From Acinetobacter sp. ANC 3903 (GTDB lineage Bacteria > Pseudomonadota > Gammaproteobacteria > Pseudomonadales > Moraxellaceae), in contig NZ_NEGA01000012.1 in assembly GCF_002135315.1 (NCBI RefSeq), positions 51,329-115,328 of the forward strand: a stretch of DNA of 64,000 nt, written 5' to 3'. Position numbers and translations under genes: made by a program. Shown here piece after piece: positions 36,638 through 45,807 of the stretch. Position 1 is the stretch's first letter; each line of letters opens with the position of its first letter. The notes beneath the pieces were generated by a model. It had not been told where the DNA came from. It searched no databases and was given only the letters and a program-made list of their open reading frames with translations.

Positions 36638-38782
36638 TTAAAAATTAATGGAAACACCAGCATATGTTGAGAAACCTTCACCTGGTGTAGAACGTGCTAC
36701 ATCTAAACCATTATCGTTATAACCTGGTGTCACAGTTGCAGCATAATGCTTGTCGCCAATGTTTTTGAAATCAATCCATGTATTCCATTTCTTGCTTTCA
36801 AGCTGATAACCTAGACTGATGCCCCAAGTATTGTAGGCATCTGCGTAAAATGAATTTGCATAATCAACCGGTACTTTAGAGGCATATTCAGTATTTACGC
36901 TGGCAAATATGCCATTATAGAAATCCATTCTCAGCTGCGCCTGATAAAAGTGCTTAGGCAACCCGGGCAGCTGGTTTTTTCCAAATACAGGGTCATTTTT
37001 GTATTTAAAATCACTGTAAGTATAAGACTGGCGAAGTGATAAATCGCCCAAGCCATCCTGACTCAACAATAAGCTGTTCAGGCCTGCCTCTATCCCCTGA
37101 TGAATGGTACGGCTTGCATTTGATTCGGCAACAACAGGATTCGGCATTGGAGAAATCTCCACACTCAACAACTCATTTTTGACTTTAGAGTAGTAATAAT
37201 TTAAATCCCATGCACCAATTCCACTTTCACCGCGGCCGCCGATTTCAAAAGTTTGTGCTTCCTGATTATCCAAATGAATCGGCGCACGCATACGGCCAGA
37301 AGTAGGACCGCTACCTTGCGGAAAGTATTTATTTGATCCCCAAATTAATGACCATGGATGTGGCGGTTCTACACTCTTGCTGATATTACCGTATACTTGA
37401 AGGTCCGGATTAATTTCATATCGCAAGCCCAGCCTTGGCGCAAAGTCCCAATCGCTTTCGCTTAATTCTTCATTAGTAACTGGATAATAAACTTCACTGC
37501 CACGTTTGGTATAAATGCCTGCTAAACCTGTGCTTAACCATAGATTTGGCTGTATCTCAGATTCATTGCTCAATTGAATCACATTGTCAGAACCACGATA
37601 TGTGTATTTGCGGGTAATCGTTCCTGCGTCATAACCGTTCCTATCGAAACGAAGAGATTCTGTGACACCTGAATCCGGGCGATGTGTAGTGCTGCGAATT
37701 GATGCCTTTGCTACACTATTTAATCCGAACAAATCATAAGGTTGCAAATACGACAGGCTTGCAGAGATATCGCTATATTTCACCTCTGTACGGTACGGGC
37801 TCTCCTGCAAATCCATAGGATAGTTATGGTAAGCCAATGCGGCTTGTAATGTGCCGCCATTATCCAAATTTAAGGTTGTTTTATTGGCCAGCCAAGTACT
37901 GCCTGGCTGAATGCGTTTTGCATCATATTGCAGATTGTAGGCATTTGCTGCCTTAGGATCATTCTTAATTTGCTGTTTAGTTAAACGGCCTGGCGTCTGA
38001 TGCTCTGTTTCACGGTAACGTAAATAAAAACGAGTTTCTAGATTTGGATTAATCTGGTATCCAACATTCGCTGCAATACCTTTGCTATCGCCTTCACTAT
38101 GCTTTTGGTAACCCTCATAGGTAGAGCCATTAATCGATACATAATAATCAAGATCATCAATTTTTTGGCCGGAACTCAGCGCATACTTTTGGAAACCTCG
38201 GCTACCGGCTTCATAGCGAAGCTGCAGACGTTCAGCATCTTTTCCAGTTTTAGTCACATAATTGACTGCCCCACCTAGAGCCAAAGAACCTTTATCAAAA
38301 CCATTAGCCCCCCTAAATACTTCAGCTCTGTTCAGCCACAATGGCTCAAGCAATTCATAAGGCGTTCCACCTGGTCCTGTAAAAGGAATATCATCCAGAA
38401 GGGTATGAACGCCTGAAGCGTGTGCACCTGGCCCACGATTAATACCAGACCCCCTGATGGATACTTTCGTACCTTCATTGCCTGGCGATTTTGCATAAAC
38501 CCCGGGCTGTAATGCTAATACGTCTTCATTGGTGCCAGATTTGCCTTTCTCCAGCTGCGCTGCGCTAACCAAATTAGTACCACCAGGCACTTTTGCTAAA
38601 GCTTTCTTGGCTGCCTGCAAACTTGATTTTTTTTCCGCTTTAACCACCACAGTTTCAAGTTGGGTCACTTCATCTTTTTGATCCGTATCCTGCACTTCAG
38701 CAGCACATACCGCGCCTGCTCCCGTAGAAGCTACCATAGCCGCCAAAATATTTCGTTTAAATAGATTAATATTATTTTCCAT
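36638..38782 (-). CDS. TonB-dependent outer-membrane receptor
   Basis: A 714-residue outer-membrane transporter. A signal peptide ends around AVCAAEVQ (about residue 28); a TonB-box-like stretch (VTQLETVVVKAE) follows, then the plug domain (about 55-165: GTNEDVLALQPGVYAKSPG; RGSGINRGPGAHASG; TKTGKDAERLQL) and a 22-strand barrel ending in the aromatic YAGVSINF. Its general type is FecA/ferric-siderophore-like, but it sits beside monooxygenase remnants of the NtaA/SnaA type, so it could have served an organosulfur or chelate substrate. The frame is intact. The local tonB is broken, so it would depend on another TonB. Confidence 0.9.
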   Translation of the reverse strand: MENNINLFKRNILAAMVASTGAGAVCAAEVQDTDQKDEVTQLETVVVKAEKKSSLQAAKKALAKVPGGTNLVSAAQLEKGKSGTNEDVLALQPGVYAKSPGNEGTKVSIRGSGINRGPGAHASGVHTLLDDIPFTGPGGTPYELLEPLWLNRAEVFRGANGFDKGSLALGGAVNYVTKTGKDAERLQLRYEAGSRGFQKYALSSGQKIDDLDYYVSINGSTYEGYQKHSEGDSKGIAANVGYQINPNLETRFYLRYRETEHQTPGRLTKQQIKNDPKAANAYNLQYDAKRIQPGSTWLANKTTLNLDNGGTLQAALAYHNYPMDLQESPYRTEVKYSDISASLSYLQPYDLFGLNSVAKASIRSTTHRPDSGVTESLRFDRNGYDAGTITRKYTYRGSDNVIQLSNESEIQPNLWLSTGLAGIYTKRGSEVYYPVTNEELSESDWDFAPRLGLRYEINPDLQVYGNISKSVEPPHPWSLIWGSNKYFPQGSGPTSGRMRAPIHLDNQEAQTFEIGGRGESGIGAWDLNYYYSKVKNELLSVEISPMPNPVVAESNASRTIHQGIEAGLNSLLLSQDGLGDLSLRQSYTYSDFKYKNDPVFGKNQLPGLPKHFYQAQLRMDFYNGIFASVNTEYASKVPVDYANSFYADAYNTWGISLGYQLESKKWNTWIDFKNIGDKHYAATVTPGYNDNGLDVARSTPGEGFSTYAGVSINF

Positions 38783-38793
38783 TGTTCATTCTC

Positions 38794-39331
38794 TTAATAG
38801 CTGAGCTCACGTTTAAAAATCGGGTGATCAGCCTTTAAACGGTCACCTTGCCCATATAGTTTTTCGCGCAATGTACCGGGCCGATACTCTGTTTTTAATA
38901 AACCGCGCTTCCTAAGTTCTGGTGCAAGTCCATCTGCAAAATCTTCGTAACTGCCTGGAGAAATGACATGTGTAACATTCAAAATGGACTGTGTAAAAAC
39001 GAAGCCTGAATGTTCCGTTACAGCGCTCATTAAAGGAATCAAAACGCTGGGATCACCACCAGGCGTTTGCATGGCTTGTTCCAACAAAGTCTGATAACCG
39101 CCTTTATATATATAAATCATGTACACCAACGACATCTGCTAAAAATATGCTGTCAAAACCGCCTCTTTCTAAAGTTTTGGCTAAGTCAATCCAGAATTCC
39201 GGCTGGGTGTAATCAAAACGCTGAGACTCTGGATGGGCCCAAACACCATGATAAGCCAACGAGATACAATTTTGCTCAAAAGCATTAAAAAACGGCTCAT
39301 TTTAGCCAATATGGCTCTTACTTTGTGACAT
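38794..39331 (-). pseudogene. NtaA/SnaA/DszA-type flavin monooxygenase, internal deletion
   Basis: From the ATG at 39331 (RBS GGAAGAAATC) the frame reads MSQSKSHIG, a stop at codon 10, then NAFEQNCISLAYHGVWAHPE and LERGGFDSIFLADVVGVHDL. A frameshift near 39112 leads to LLEQAMQTPGGDPSVLIPLM and AVTEHSGFVFTQSIL, and this is joined directly to the C-terminal segment ISPGSYEDFADGLAPELRKR and LLKTEYRPGTLREKLYG. Full-length family members have about 440 residues; the central 250 or so are missing. The enzyme family is the bacterial-luciferase-like FMNH2-dependent monooxygenases of nitrilotriacetate or sulfur compounds. Confidence 0.85.
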
Positions 39332-39350
39332 GATTTCTTCCAATATTTCT

Positions 39351-40096
39351 TTAATTTTTCAATCCAAGGTGAGCTCTTAATGTCCTACCTTCATAATCTG
39401 TTCTAAATGCACCTTGAGGTTTTAAATGCGACACATTGCTGTTGAGGAATCCATCGAGCCCATGCTCAAGATCAGAAGGCAGTACAATGAATCCATCTGC
39501 ACAGAATTCATTTACCCGTTACTGCATCTGCGTTGCAATTTCTGCTACAGTCCCTAAAGGTGTCCAATGACCCCGCGCTTGTAACAAGAGAATTTAATAA
39601 AGCCCGTAGCTATCCCCTGAAGAGGCCTGCTGATAGAGCTTATTCACTGTGGTACTTTACTCTGCTTCAGACATAATTTTTAGCTGATCTAAGTTCAATT
39701 GCTGATCCAGCAGATCTAACTCAATATCCAGTTTTTTGTGAATATTTGCTTAAATCTTTGCAATGCATAACCATAATCAGTCAGTGCATCCAAATTATTT
39801 TTAATTTCGTCAGATTTAACTGCTGTATCTGCTGCAAAAGGTGTAATACCTTGGAATACTTTTAACTCATCCGGCTTATGCCCATATTTGGCCGCCCGTT
39901 CTTTTACATCCCGATAAAACGCTTTCGCTTTTTCTGCGGATGACTGCATTGTGAAAACAATGTCTGCATACTGCGCCGCAAATTCCCGCCCCTGATCGGA
40001 TGAGCCTGCCTGAACAATCACAGCACGGCCCTGAACAGAACGGGGGCTGGGTAATGCCCCCTTTATCCATCCATTTATTGATGGTAATGGTCGCAC
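39351..40096 (-). pseudogene. second NtaA/SnaA-type flavin monooxygenase, truncated and frameshifted
   Basis: Middle and C-terminal parts of another luciferase-like monooxygenase. From about 40060 the frame reads GALPSPRSVQGRAVIVQAGS, then FAAQYADIVFTMQSSAEKAK and LKVFQGITPF until a stop at 39716. Beyond it, in other frames with further stops, come LLQARGHWTPLGTVAEIATQ, FCADGFIVLPSDLEHGLDGF and FRTDYEGRTLRAHLGL, ending at 39351. The N-terminal 200 or so residues are absent; the break is near a Fic fragment (40110). Not functional. Confidence 0.85.
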
Positions 40097-40109
40097 AACA
40101 CCTCTACTA

Positions 40110-40292
40110 ATGAACCTAGAATTGCTTAAAGTTGGTTATCCACCTTGTGTAATCACTGTTGAGAATCGACTGGCTTATTATGAAGCTTTGGATCAGTGGA
40201 TGGCCTATGGAAAAACTGAAACATTTATCCAATTGGTTTCCAATGCTGTTCTAGAAGGATTTAAACCATATCAAGTGGTTTTAGGTCTTTAA
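40110..40292 (+). pseudogene. Fic-family protein, C-terminal fragment
   Basis: A 60-residue frame (MNLELLKVGYPPCVITVENR; YYEALDQWMAYGKTETFIQL) resembles the C-terminal tail that follows the HPFxDGNGR motif in Fic/DOC AMP-transferases. The catalytic motif itself is not present upstream, because the preceding DNA is the monooxygenase remnant on the other strand. So this is a truncated piece, not a working gene. Confidence 0.55.
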
Positions 40293-40320
40293 AATAAAAG
40301 ATCAGCTTGTACGACATTAT

Positions 40321-40362
40321 TAATTAGAACAATAAGCTGTAAGGTAATCCTACAGCTTATAT
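40321..40362 (+). terminator. hairpin after the Fic fragment
   Basis: AATAAGCTGTAAGG TAAT CCTACAGCTTA, near-perfect arms; it probably was the terminator of the lost fic gene. Confidence 0.55.
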
Positions 40363-41249
40363 ATATTCTGAAATATTAATAATTAACAAGCACCACCTAA
40401 TAATTTTTCATTATCATGATAATACAAACGATTTAATTCATTTTTTACCAAAGAAACTTGAGCCTTGACTTGGGATAATTAAATGATTACTACTTTCCTT
40501 AAGTGCTGATTTAGAGTTAAACATAATTTACGCAATATTTTTGGCGTCTAAATCCCTATTTTCATTCATGAAAACCGCATTAGACTTAAGTAGTAAAAGG
40601 TAGAGGGTATTTGCCTAGGAATTAATTAAAATGGGCTTTTGAATAGTTTTTTTAGATGCCTCTCCAATTAGAAAAATAGCTAAAATTGCAAAATCTGGGC
40701 ACTCTTTCGATTAAAAAATAAATAATTTCTCAAAAGAAATAAAAATGTACCTCTGAGCTTCTCCGTAAGTACATTTGTATCTACCTAAAGGATAAAGCAG
40801 CTTTATATCCATGGTGAATCATGCGTTCATTCATGCTTAATGGTACGATATAGTCCAGCAAAGTAGCACAATCTAAGCCTATCCCGATCGAGTTGATGGA
40901 TGTTAGACAGGATATTATAGCCTTTTGTACAATCTTGAGTTCAATGCCCTGAGCTTTGGTAAAGTCCAGAATCGCGTTGTGCAGGGTCAAGCGAGCCTGC
41001 TTAAGGAAAATACACCTTCCTTGGTAAACTCCTCTTTATGTTTGGTACGGTATGGCATTTAAAATCAACGTCTTATTCATGATCCTTGCTTTGTTGACTG
41101 AGAGAAAGCTGAGTCATATAAATTTTGAGAACCCCTTTACTGATGTTCAATTCTTTAGCAAAAGATAATAAATTAACGCAGGTGTCGTAATTCTATAAAA
41201 CTGGCTCGTCGATTAATCAAAAAATTTATACTTTAAAAATAAATAAACC
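40363..41249. other. decayed region without an intact gene
   Basis: About 890 bp. On the minus strand three protein-like fragments can be seen: a tail ending ELNRLYYHDNEKLLGGAC at about 40390; a 69-residue frame at 40781-40990 (AILDFTKAQGIELKIVQKAI; MNERMIHHGYKAAL), preceded in another frame by MPYRTKHKEEFTKEG from 41058; and INLLSFAKELNISKGVL near 41100-41180. I cannot assign any of them to a family. They have stops or no start and are probably relics. Confidence 0.45.
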
Positions 41250-41640
41250 TATTTTAAATACAAGTAATTTAGTAGGAATAATTAACTCAATAGTAATTTA
41301 TAAACATCTCCTTTAAAATAAAATCACGTATCCTAAACACAAGTAATTCAGTAGGAATTATCACTACCACAACAATTGAAAAACATATCAATTAAATAAA
41401 ATAATTTATTATAAATTACTGTATTTTAACAAAAAAATACTATATTTTAATTAAATATATTTTTTAAAAAACCCATTTTAAATACAAGTAATTTAGTAGG
41501 AATTATTATCATAAAAATCAAAAAAACATACTCGTTAAATTAAAAAAGTAAATTATAATCACGAGTAATTTAATAGGAATTAATACCACAATAATAATCC
41601 GTGAAATATATCAATTAAAATAAAAAAAATATTTCCTTAA
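41250..41640. repeat. AT-rich imperfect tandem repeat array upstream of hcaE
   Basis: The core AAGTAATTTAGTAGGAAT occurs at 41262-41279, 41341-41358 (one change), 41486-41503 and 41563-41580 (two changes): intervals 79, 145 and 77 bp, i.e. a unit of about 77 bp with one degenerate or missing copy. The rest of each unit is also related (a stretch like AAACATATCAATTAAAATAAA follows each core at about 45 bp). GC content is extremely low. The array ends about 80 bp before the hcaE start and so overlaps or borders its promoter. Confidence 0.75.
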
Positions 41641-41718
41641 ATTCACCCAAATATTTCATCATCGTTGAAAAGTTGAGTCTATTACTTTGTGCCATTACTG
41701 GTCACAGGAGAGCTTTTC

Positions 41719-43086
41719 ATGAGTGGAAAAATTGATGTGCGCGAAATCGATGCTTTAGTCGATGCACAAAATGGACGTATCACGCCATCGATCTATACAG
41801 ATCCTGACATTTACGAATTAGAACTTGAACGTGTCTTCGGTCGTACATGGTTATTCCTTTGCCATGAAAGCCAGATTCCTAAAGCCGGTGACTTCTTCAA
41901 CACCTACATGGGTGAAGACCCAATTATTGTGGCTCGTCAAAAAGATGGCTCAATCAAAGCATTCTTAAACCAGTGCCGTCACCGTTCTATGCGTGTAAGC
42001 TTCGCTGACTGTGGTAATACGCGTGCGTTCACTTGCCCATACCATGGCTGGTCTTACGGTATTGATGGTTCTTTAAAAGACATTCCGCTTGAAGAGCGTG
42101 CTTACCCACAGGGTGCCTGTAAAAAAGAATGGGGATTACTTGAAGTAACTCGTGTTAAATCTTACAAAGGCCTGGTATTTGGCTGCTGGGATGAAACAAC
42201 ACCTGACCTCATCGACTACATGGGCGACATGGCGTGGTACTTAGACGGTGTGCTTGATCGTCGTGAAGGTGGTACTTGCATCGTAGGTGGTGTGCACAAA
42301 TGGGAAATCGAGTGTAACTGGAAATTTGCAGCTGAACAGTTCGCATCTGACCAATATCACGCATTGTTCTCTCACGCCTCTGCAGTACAGGTACTGGGTG
42401 CAAAACCAGATGATGACTCAACCAAGACCTTAGGTGCTGCACAAACACCTCGTCCAGTCTGGGAAACTGCCAAAGACGCGATCCAGTATGGTTCACGCGG
42501 TCACGGTTCAGGCTTCTTTTTTACTGAAAAACCAGATGCAAACGTATGGGTGGATGGTGAAGTGGCGAATTACTTCCGTGAAACTTACGAAGAAGTGAAA
42601 GAACGTCTAGGTGAAATCCGTGCGCTGCGTCTTGCAGGTCACAATACCATGTTCCCAACATTGTCTTGGTTGAACGGTACTGCAACACTTCGCGTATGGC
42701 ACCCACGTGGTCCAAACAAAACTGAAGTTTGGGCATTCTGTATCTGTGATGCTGATGCACCACAAGAAGTAAAAGACGCATTTGAACGTTCTGCAACGCG
42801 TGCCTTCGGTCCTGCCGGTTTCCTAGAACAAGATGACTCTGAGAACTGGGTAGAAATCCAGAAAGTACTTCGCGGTTACAAAGCTCGTCAAAACAAACTG
42901 ATCGTTGAGATGGGTAAAGGCAGCGAAAAAGTACGTGAAGATGGTGTCCCTGGTATTACCAGCTATATTTTCTCTGAAACTGCAGCACGTGGCTTATACC
43001 GTCGTTGGGCAGATTTGTTAATCCATGAAAAATGGGAAGACGTGGAAAAAGCAGCTGACGAATATGAGAAGGAGCTTATGAAATGA
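41719..43086 (+). CDS. hcaE: 3-phenylpropionate/cinnamate dioxygenase, large subunit (HcaE-like)
   Basis: Alpha subunit of a Rieske ring-hydroxylating dioxygenase that converts 3-phenylpropionate or cinnamate to the cis-2,3-dihydrodiol. The start is the ATG at 41719 ([11 protein letters not shown]) with AGGAGA 8 nt before it; 455 residues. The Rieske centre is C86-x-H88 and C106-x2-H109 ([22 protein letters not shown]). The mononuclear iron ligands are H214 and H219 in [10 protein letters not shown] and D372 in [10 protein letters not shown]. Long identical-looking stretches to E. coli HcaE as I remember it ([24 protein letters not shown], [15 protein letters not shown]) support this over biphenyl or benzoate enzymes. 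It overlaps hcaF by 4 nt. Confidence 0.88.
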   Translation: MSGKIDVREIDALVDAQNGRITPSIYTDPDIYELELERVFGRTWLFLCHESQIPKAGDFFNTYMGEDPIIVARQKDGSIKAFLNQCRHRSMRVSFADCGNTRAFTCPYHGWSYGIDGSLKDIPLEERAYPQGACKKEWGLLEVTRVKSYKGLVFGCWDETTPDLIDYMGDMAWYLDGVLDRREGGTCIVGGVHKWEIECNWKFAAEQFASDQYHALFSHASAVQVLGAKPDDDSTKTLGAAQTPRPVWETAKDAIQYGSRGHGSGFFFTEKPDANVWVDGEVANYFRETYEEVKERLGEIRALRLAGHNTMFPTLSWLNGTATLRVWHPRGPNKTEVWAFCICDADAPQEVKDAFERSATRAFGPAGFLEQDDSENWVEIQKVLRGYKARQNKLIVEMGKGSEKVREDGVPGITSYIFSETAARGLYRRWADLLIHEKWEDVEKAADEYEKELMK

Positions 43087-43601
43087 GTCAGATCAGTATA
43101 GAACTTCAACACGAAATTAGTCAGTTTCTTTATCGTGAAGCAAAATTGCTGGACGACTGGAAATTCCGTGAGTGGCTGGATGTTATGGCAGACGACGTTT
43201 CTTACGTCCTGCGTACTACCCCTAATGCACAGACACGTGACCGTCGCCGTTCAGTTGAACCACCTACAACTTGGGTGTTCAACGATAATAAATTCCTGTT
43301 AGAGCGTCGTGTAGCTCGTCTGGAAACTGGTATGGCATGGGCTGAAGAGCCTCCATCACGGACCACTCACATGGTGAGCAATGTAATCGTAGAGCCGACT
43401 AAAGTAGAAGGCGAATACGATGTGTACGTGACTTACCTGTTATACCGTTCTCAAAAAGAGAAAGATATTACGATTTACTGTGGTAAGCGTCACGACAAGA
43501 TCCGTAAAGTCGATACTGCTCAAGGCTTTGAGATCTTCAACCGTAAAATCACCCTTGATCAGGTGACTTATAACTCACATAACCTGAGTGTGTTCTTCTA
43601 A
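43083..43601 (+). CDS. hcaF: 3-phenylpropionate/cinnamate dioxygenase, small subunit (HcaF-like)
   Basis: A 172-residue beta subunit of the ring-hydroxylating dioxygenase, needed for the alpha3-beta3 assembly but not itself catalytic. Signature pieces: [37 protein letters not shown] and [19 protein letters not shown], very close to HcaF. ATGA overlap with hcaE indicates coupled translation. Its stop codon TAA shares its last A with the ATG of a 31-codon ORF. Confidence 0.88.
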   Translation: MSQISIELQHEISQFLYREAKLLDDWKFREWLDVMADDVSYVLRTTPNAQTRDRRRSVEPPTTWVFNDNKFLLERRVARLETGMAWAEEPPSRTTHMVSNVIVEPTKVEGEYDVYVTYLLYRSQKEKDITIYCGKRHDKIRKVDTAQGFEIFNRKITLDQVTYNSHNLSVFF

Positions 43602-43696
43602 TGAATAAGATTTTTATTTATCAATTTGTAATCTGGACACTCGTGGTTTCCGCCAGCTGCATGCCAGATGCTTTGATGAATAAAAATCAAGTCTGA
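43601..43696 (+). CDS. 31-codon ORF coupled to hcaF, possible hcaC remnant
   Basis: The start overlaps the hcaF stop as TAATG. It encodes [20 protein letters not shown] and ends MNKNQV. In E. coli the ferredoxin gene hcaC follows hcaF and begins MNRIYA, so the first residues could be the beginning of a deleted ferredoxin gene; the rest does not match a Rieske ferredoxin and contains no Cys-x-His motif. It could also simply be a short hydrophobic peptide. Low certainty. Confidence 0.35.
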   Translation: MNKIFIYQFVIWTLVVSASCMPDALMNKNQV

Positions 43697-43712
43697 TCAA
43701 AACGGACTTATC

Positions 43713-43740
43713 GGCAGCCTGTTCTTAGGCTGCCTTCCTT
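43713..43740 (+). terminator. hairpin between hcaF and mhpB, possible attenuator or old terminator
   Basis: GGCAGCCT GTTCTT AGGCTGCC: a perfect 8-bp GC-rich stem followed by TTCCTTTT, directly before the mhpB ribosome site AAGGAG. It could reduce mhpB transcription relative to hcaEF. Confidence 0.65.
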
Positions 43741-43754
43741 TTAAGGAGTCTCTT

Positions 43755-44711
43755 ATGGCTATTAAACTTATTTGTGCATCTCATAGCCCGTTAATGGAAT
43801 TTGCTTCACCTCAGGAAAAACGCAAAGAACAGGTGGTTCGTGATGCCTTTGCCAAACTGGCAGCTGAAGTCAAAGCTTATGACCCTACCCTCATCATTAC
43901 TTTCGGTCCAGACCATTTTAATGGTTTCTTCTATGACCTGATGCCAAGCTTCTGTGTCGGTGTTCGTGCCAAGGCTGCAGGTGACTGGGACTATGGTAAG
44001 GACAATGATCGTATTGATGTACCTGAAGACAAGGCACTGGCTTTGGTTCACCGTGTACTGGATGAAGGTGTGGATGTTGCATATTCTTATCGCATGCAAG
44101 CCGACCATGGCGTGACCCAGCCATTGCATTTTCTGTGCGAAGGCCAAATTGATCGTTATCCAACGATTCCTGTTTTTATTAATGGCGCTGCAGCACCCAT
44201 GCCCACCACCAAGCGTACTATTGCTCTAGGTCGTGCTGTAGGTCAGTTTATCAAATCTTTAAACCTTGAAAATGAGCGTGTTCTTATCCTCGGTACAGGC
44301 GGTCTTTCACATGATCCTCCAACTCCACAAATGGGTTCTGTACCACCAGAAGTTGAAGAATTCCTGATTGCGGGTCGTAACCCGACAGCGGAAGCACGTA
44401 ACGCACGTCAGGCAAATGTGATTTCTGTTGGTCAGGCCGGTGATAAGAGTGTTTCTGTGCCTCTAAGCCCTGAGTGGGATCTGGCATTGCTTGAAAAATT
44501 CAAGAATGCTGAATTCGCTGCATTAGAGGCAATGACTGAAGCTGAAATCCGTCGTGATGGTGGTCGTGGTGGTCAGGAAGTTCGTGCATGGATGGCGGCA
44601 TTTGCGGCATTTAGTGAACTTGGCGAATACGAAATGACAACGCACTGCTATGAAGATATCAGTGAGTGGATTGCAGGCTTCGGCATCGTGTCTGCAGAGT
44701 TAACAGCCTAA
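43755..44711 (+). CDS. mhpB: 2,3-dihydroxyphenylpropionate 1,2-dioxygenase (MhpB)
   Basis: Class III (LigB-type) extradiol dioxygenase cleaving 3-(2,3-dihydroxyphenyl)propionate. 318 residues against 314 in E. coli. Family-defining residues are present: H10 in LICASHSPL, the catalytic pair in FGPDHFNGFFYDLMP and H118 in MQADHGVTQPL, and GTGGLSHDPPTPQMG. AAGGAG precedes the ATG. It is the next enzyme needed after dihydrodiol dehydrogenation of the HcaEF product, so its presence confirms the phenylpropionate pathway. mhpC, mhpD and later genes are not in the window. A strong terminator (44844-44879) follows. Confidence 0.9.
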   Translation: MAIKLICASHSPLMEFASPQEKRKEQVVRDAFAKLAAEVKAYDPTLIITFGPDHFNGFFYDLMPSFCVGVRAKAAGDWDYGKDNDRIDVPEDKALALVHRVLDEGVDVAYSYRMQADHGVTQPLHFLCEGQIDRYPTIPVFINGAAAPMPTTKRTIALGRAVGQFIKSLNLENERVLILGTGGLSHDPPTPQMGSVPPEVEEFLIAGRNPTAEARNARQANVISVGQAGDKSVSVPLSPEWDLALLEKFKNAEFAALEAMTEAEIRRDGGRGGQEVRAWMAAFAAFSELGEYEMTTHCYEDISEWIAGFGIVSAELTA

Positions 44712-44843
44712 TGACATAAGCAACATCGAAACCATCCATGCCTTCATAAAAAATCAACACTGAAGCAAGTACGGTTAAACTTCAAAATGGTGACCTTGTT
44801 GCTTATAACAAACTGTTGCTTGTAACTGACAGAATCAGCCAAT

Positions 44844-44879
44844 AAAAAAGCCTTAAATCTAAAGATTTAGGGCTTTTTT
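44844..44879 (+). terminator. terminator after mhpB
   Basis: AAAAAAGCCTTAAATCT AAAG ATTTAGGGCTTTTTT: long stem with one mismatch and T-run; closes the hcaEF-mhpB unit. Confidence 0.9.
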
Positions 44880-45036
44880 GAATGATGGCGGTAGTTTAAC
44901 TAGGCATTTAAATATCTAAACTATAGTTATTTTTAAAAATTGAGTTACCCCAATTTACCCCATCTAAATAAAAAAGACCGTGGCTATTCACGGCTTTGTT
45001 CACAGGCTGGACAGGTCATAAATTTAACCCATAAAA

Positions 45037-45056
45037 AAACCACCATAATGGTAGCT
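45037..45056 (-). terminator. terminator after the 117-aa prophage-type gene
   Basis: On the minus strand CTACCATTATGGTGG forms a short stem followed by seven Ts. The 44,880-45,036 stretch also contains a CCGTG/CACGG hairpin (about 44978-44992) and no gene. Confidence 0.6.
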
Positions 45057-45075
45057 TGGTTCATCCACTTAAAAT

Positions 45076-45429
45076 TCATAATGGCTTTAGTTCAGATAAT
45101 ATAAAATCATTATAGCTTTTGACGGAATTTTGGTAGGTTATCCAGCAATGATCATCATCTGACCATGACTCAACACAACCATCTACTATGCGCCAGTAGC
45201 TAACACCACTAAGGTCTGGTTCATATGTAAAATGCGTTGCTTCCTCTGGTGCGTTAGCCCTAACTATTTTTAAAATACTAGAGTTTGATTTTTTTGATCT
45301 TTTGTAAGCTACCCATGCAAGTTGCCATTCTTGTTCTTCATAAAGTCCAGCTTCATCATTCCATTTCGGATGACCTAAAGCGTTAACCCAATCCTGCATA
45401 TCATTTTCAAATTCGATACGTAAATTCAT
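45076..45429 (-). CDS. hypothetical protein, 117 aa, prophage-like
   Basis: A small soluble protein rich in Trp and acidic residues (FENDMQDWVNALGHPKWNDE; VDGCVESWSDDDHCWITY). No named family recognised. It shares its strand with three decayed phage-type fragments upstream (45526-46259), and its composition is typical of prophage accessory genes. The frame is intact and the start context is acceptable, so it may be translated, but the region is degenerate. Confidence 0.5.
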   Translation of the reverse strand: MNLRIEFENDMQDWVNALGHPKWNDEAGLYEEQEWQLAWVAYKRSKKSNSSILKIVRANAPEEATHFTYEPDLSGVSYWRIVDGCVESWSDDDHCWITYQNSVKSYNDFILSELKPL

Positions 45430-45525
45430 TTTGATACCTCTATCAAAAAACCTAATTGATTGGTGCGACAGGCATTCAGGTTAAATGCTTTTCGGGAGCT
45501 ACCCTAGTCGCACAATAATCATACA

Positions 45526-45800
45526 CTAAAAAACTTCCCTATCTTCCATCTGCAATATCCGATTGGTTTTCACCAACCACCGATCAAACATAGCTTCAAT
45601 TTTGGCCTGGGTGCCCAATTCAAAACGGTAAATTTTTGATGGTAAACTACACAAATCGGTACCGTGAATAAATCTCAACTTTTAATTCCGCGCCCTTTAC
45701 CATGCTTAGCACTATTCGAATGAGCCGCTTGGCTATTTGGATTCCCACACCGTATGCAAGGCAATAACCGAACCGCAACCAGTCTTTTATGGTCACGCAT
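45526..45800 (-). pseudogene. phage HNH/Ref-like nuclease domain, nonsense and frameshift
   Basis: From the ATG at 45800: MRDHKRLVAVRLLPCIRCGN, then NSQAAHSNSAKHGKGRGIKS and an in-frame TGA. The same frame continues DLFTVPICVVYHQKF; a frameshift then gives YRFELGTQAKIEAMFDRWLV, ending at 45526. The pattern Cys-x2-Cys, QAAHSN, HGKG-GIK, D-FT-P-C, H is that of small phage proteins of the Ref/HNH type. One Cys of the second pair is replaced by Tyr. Two mutations make it inactive. Confidence 0.65.
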
Positions 45801-45807
45801 ACAAAGC

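Noticed and set aside
40110..40292. Independent small antitoxin or toxin gene
   Set aside because: The sequence fits the C-terminal tail of a Fic protein and has no catalytic motif; better explained as a fragment.
41250..41640. CRISPR array
   Set aside because: The repeats are imperfect, the spacers are related to each other, the sequence is almost pure AT and no cas gene is in the window.
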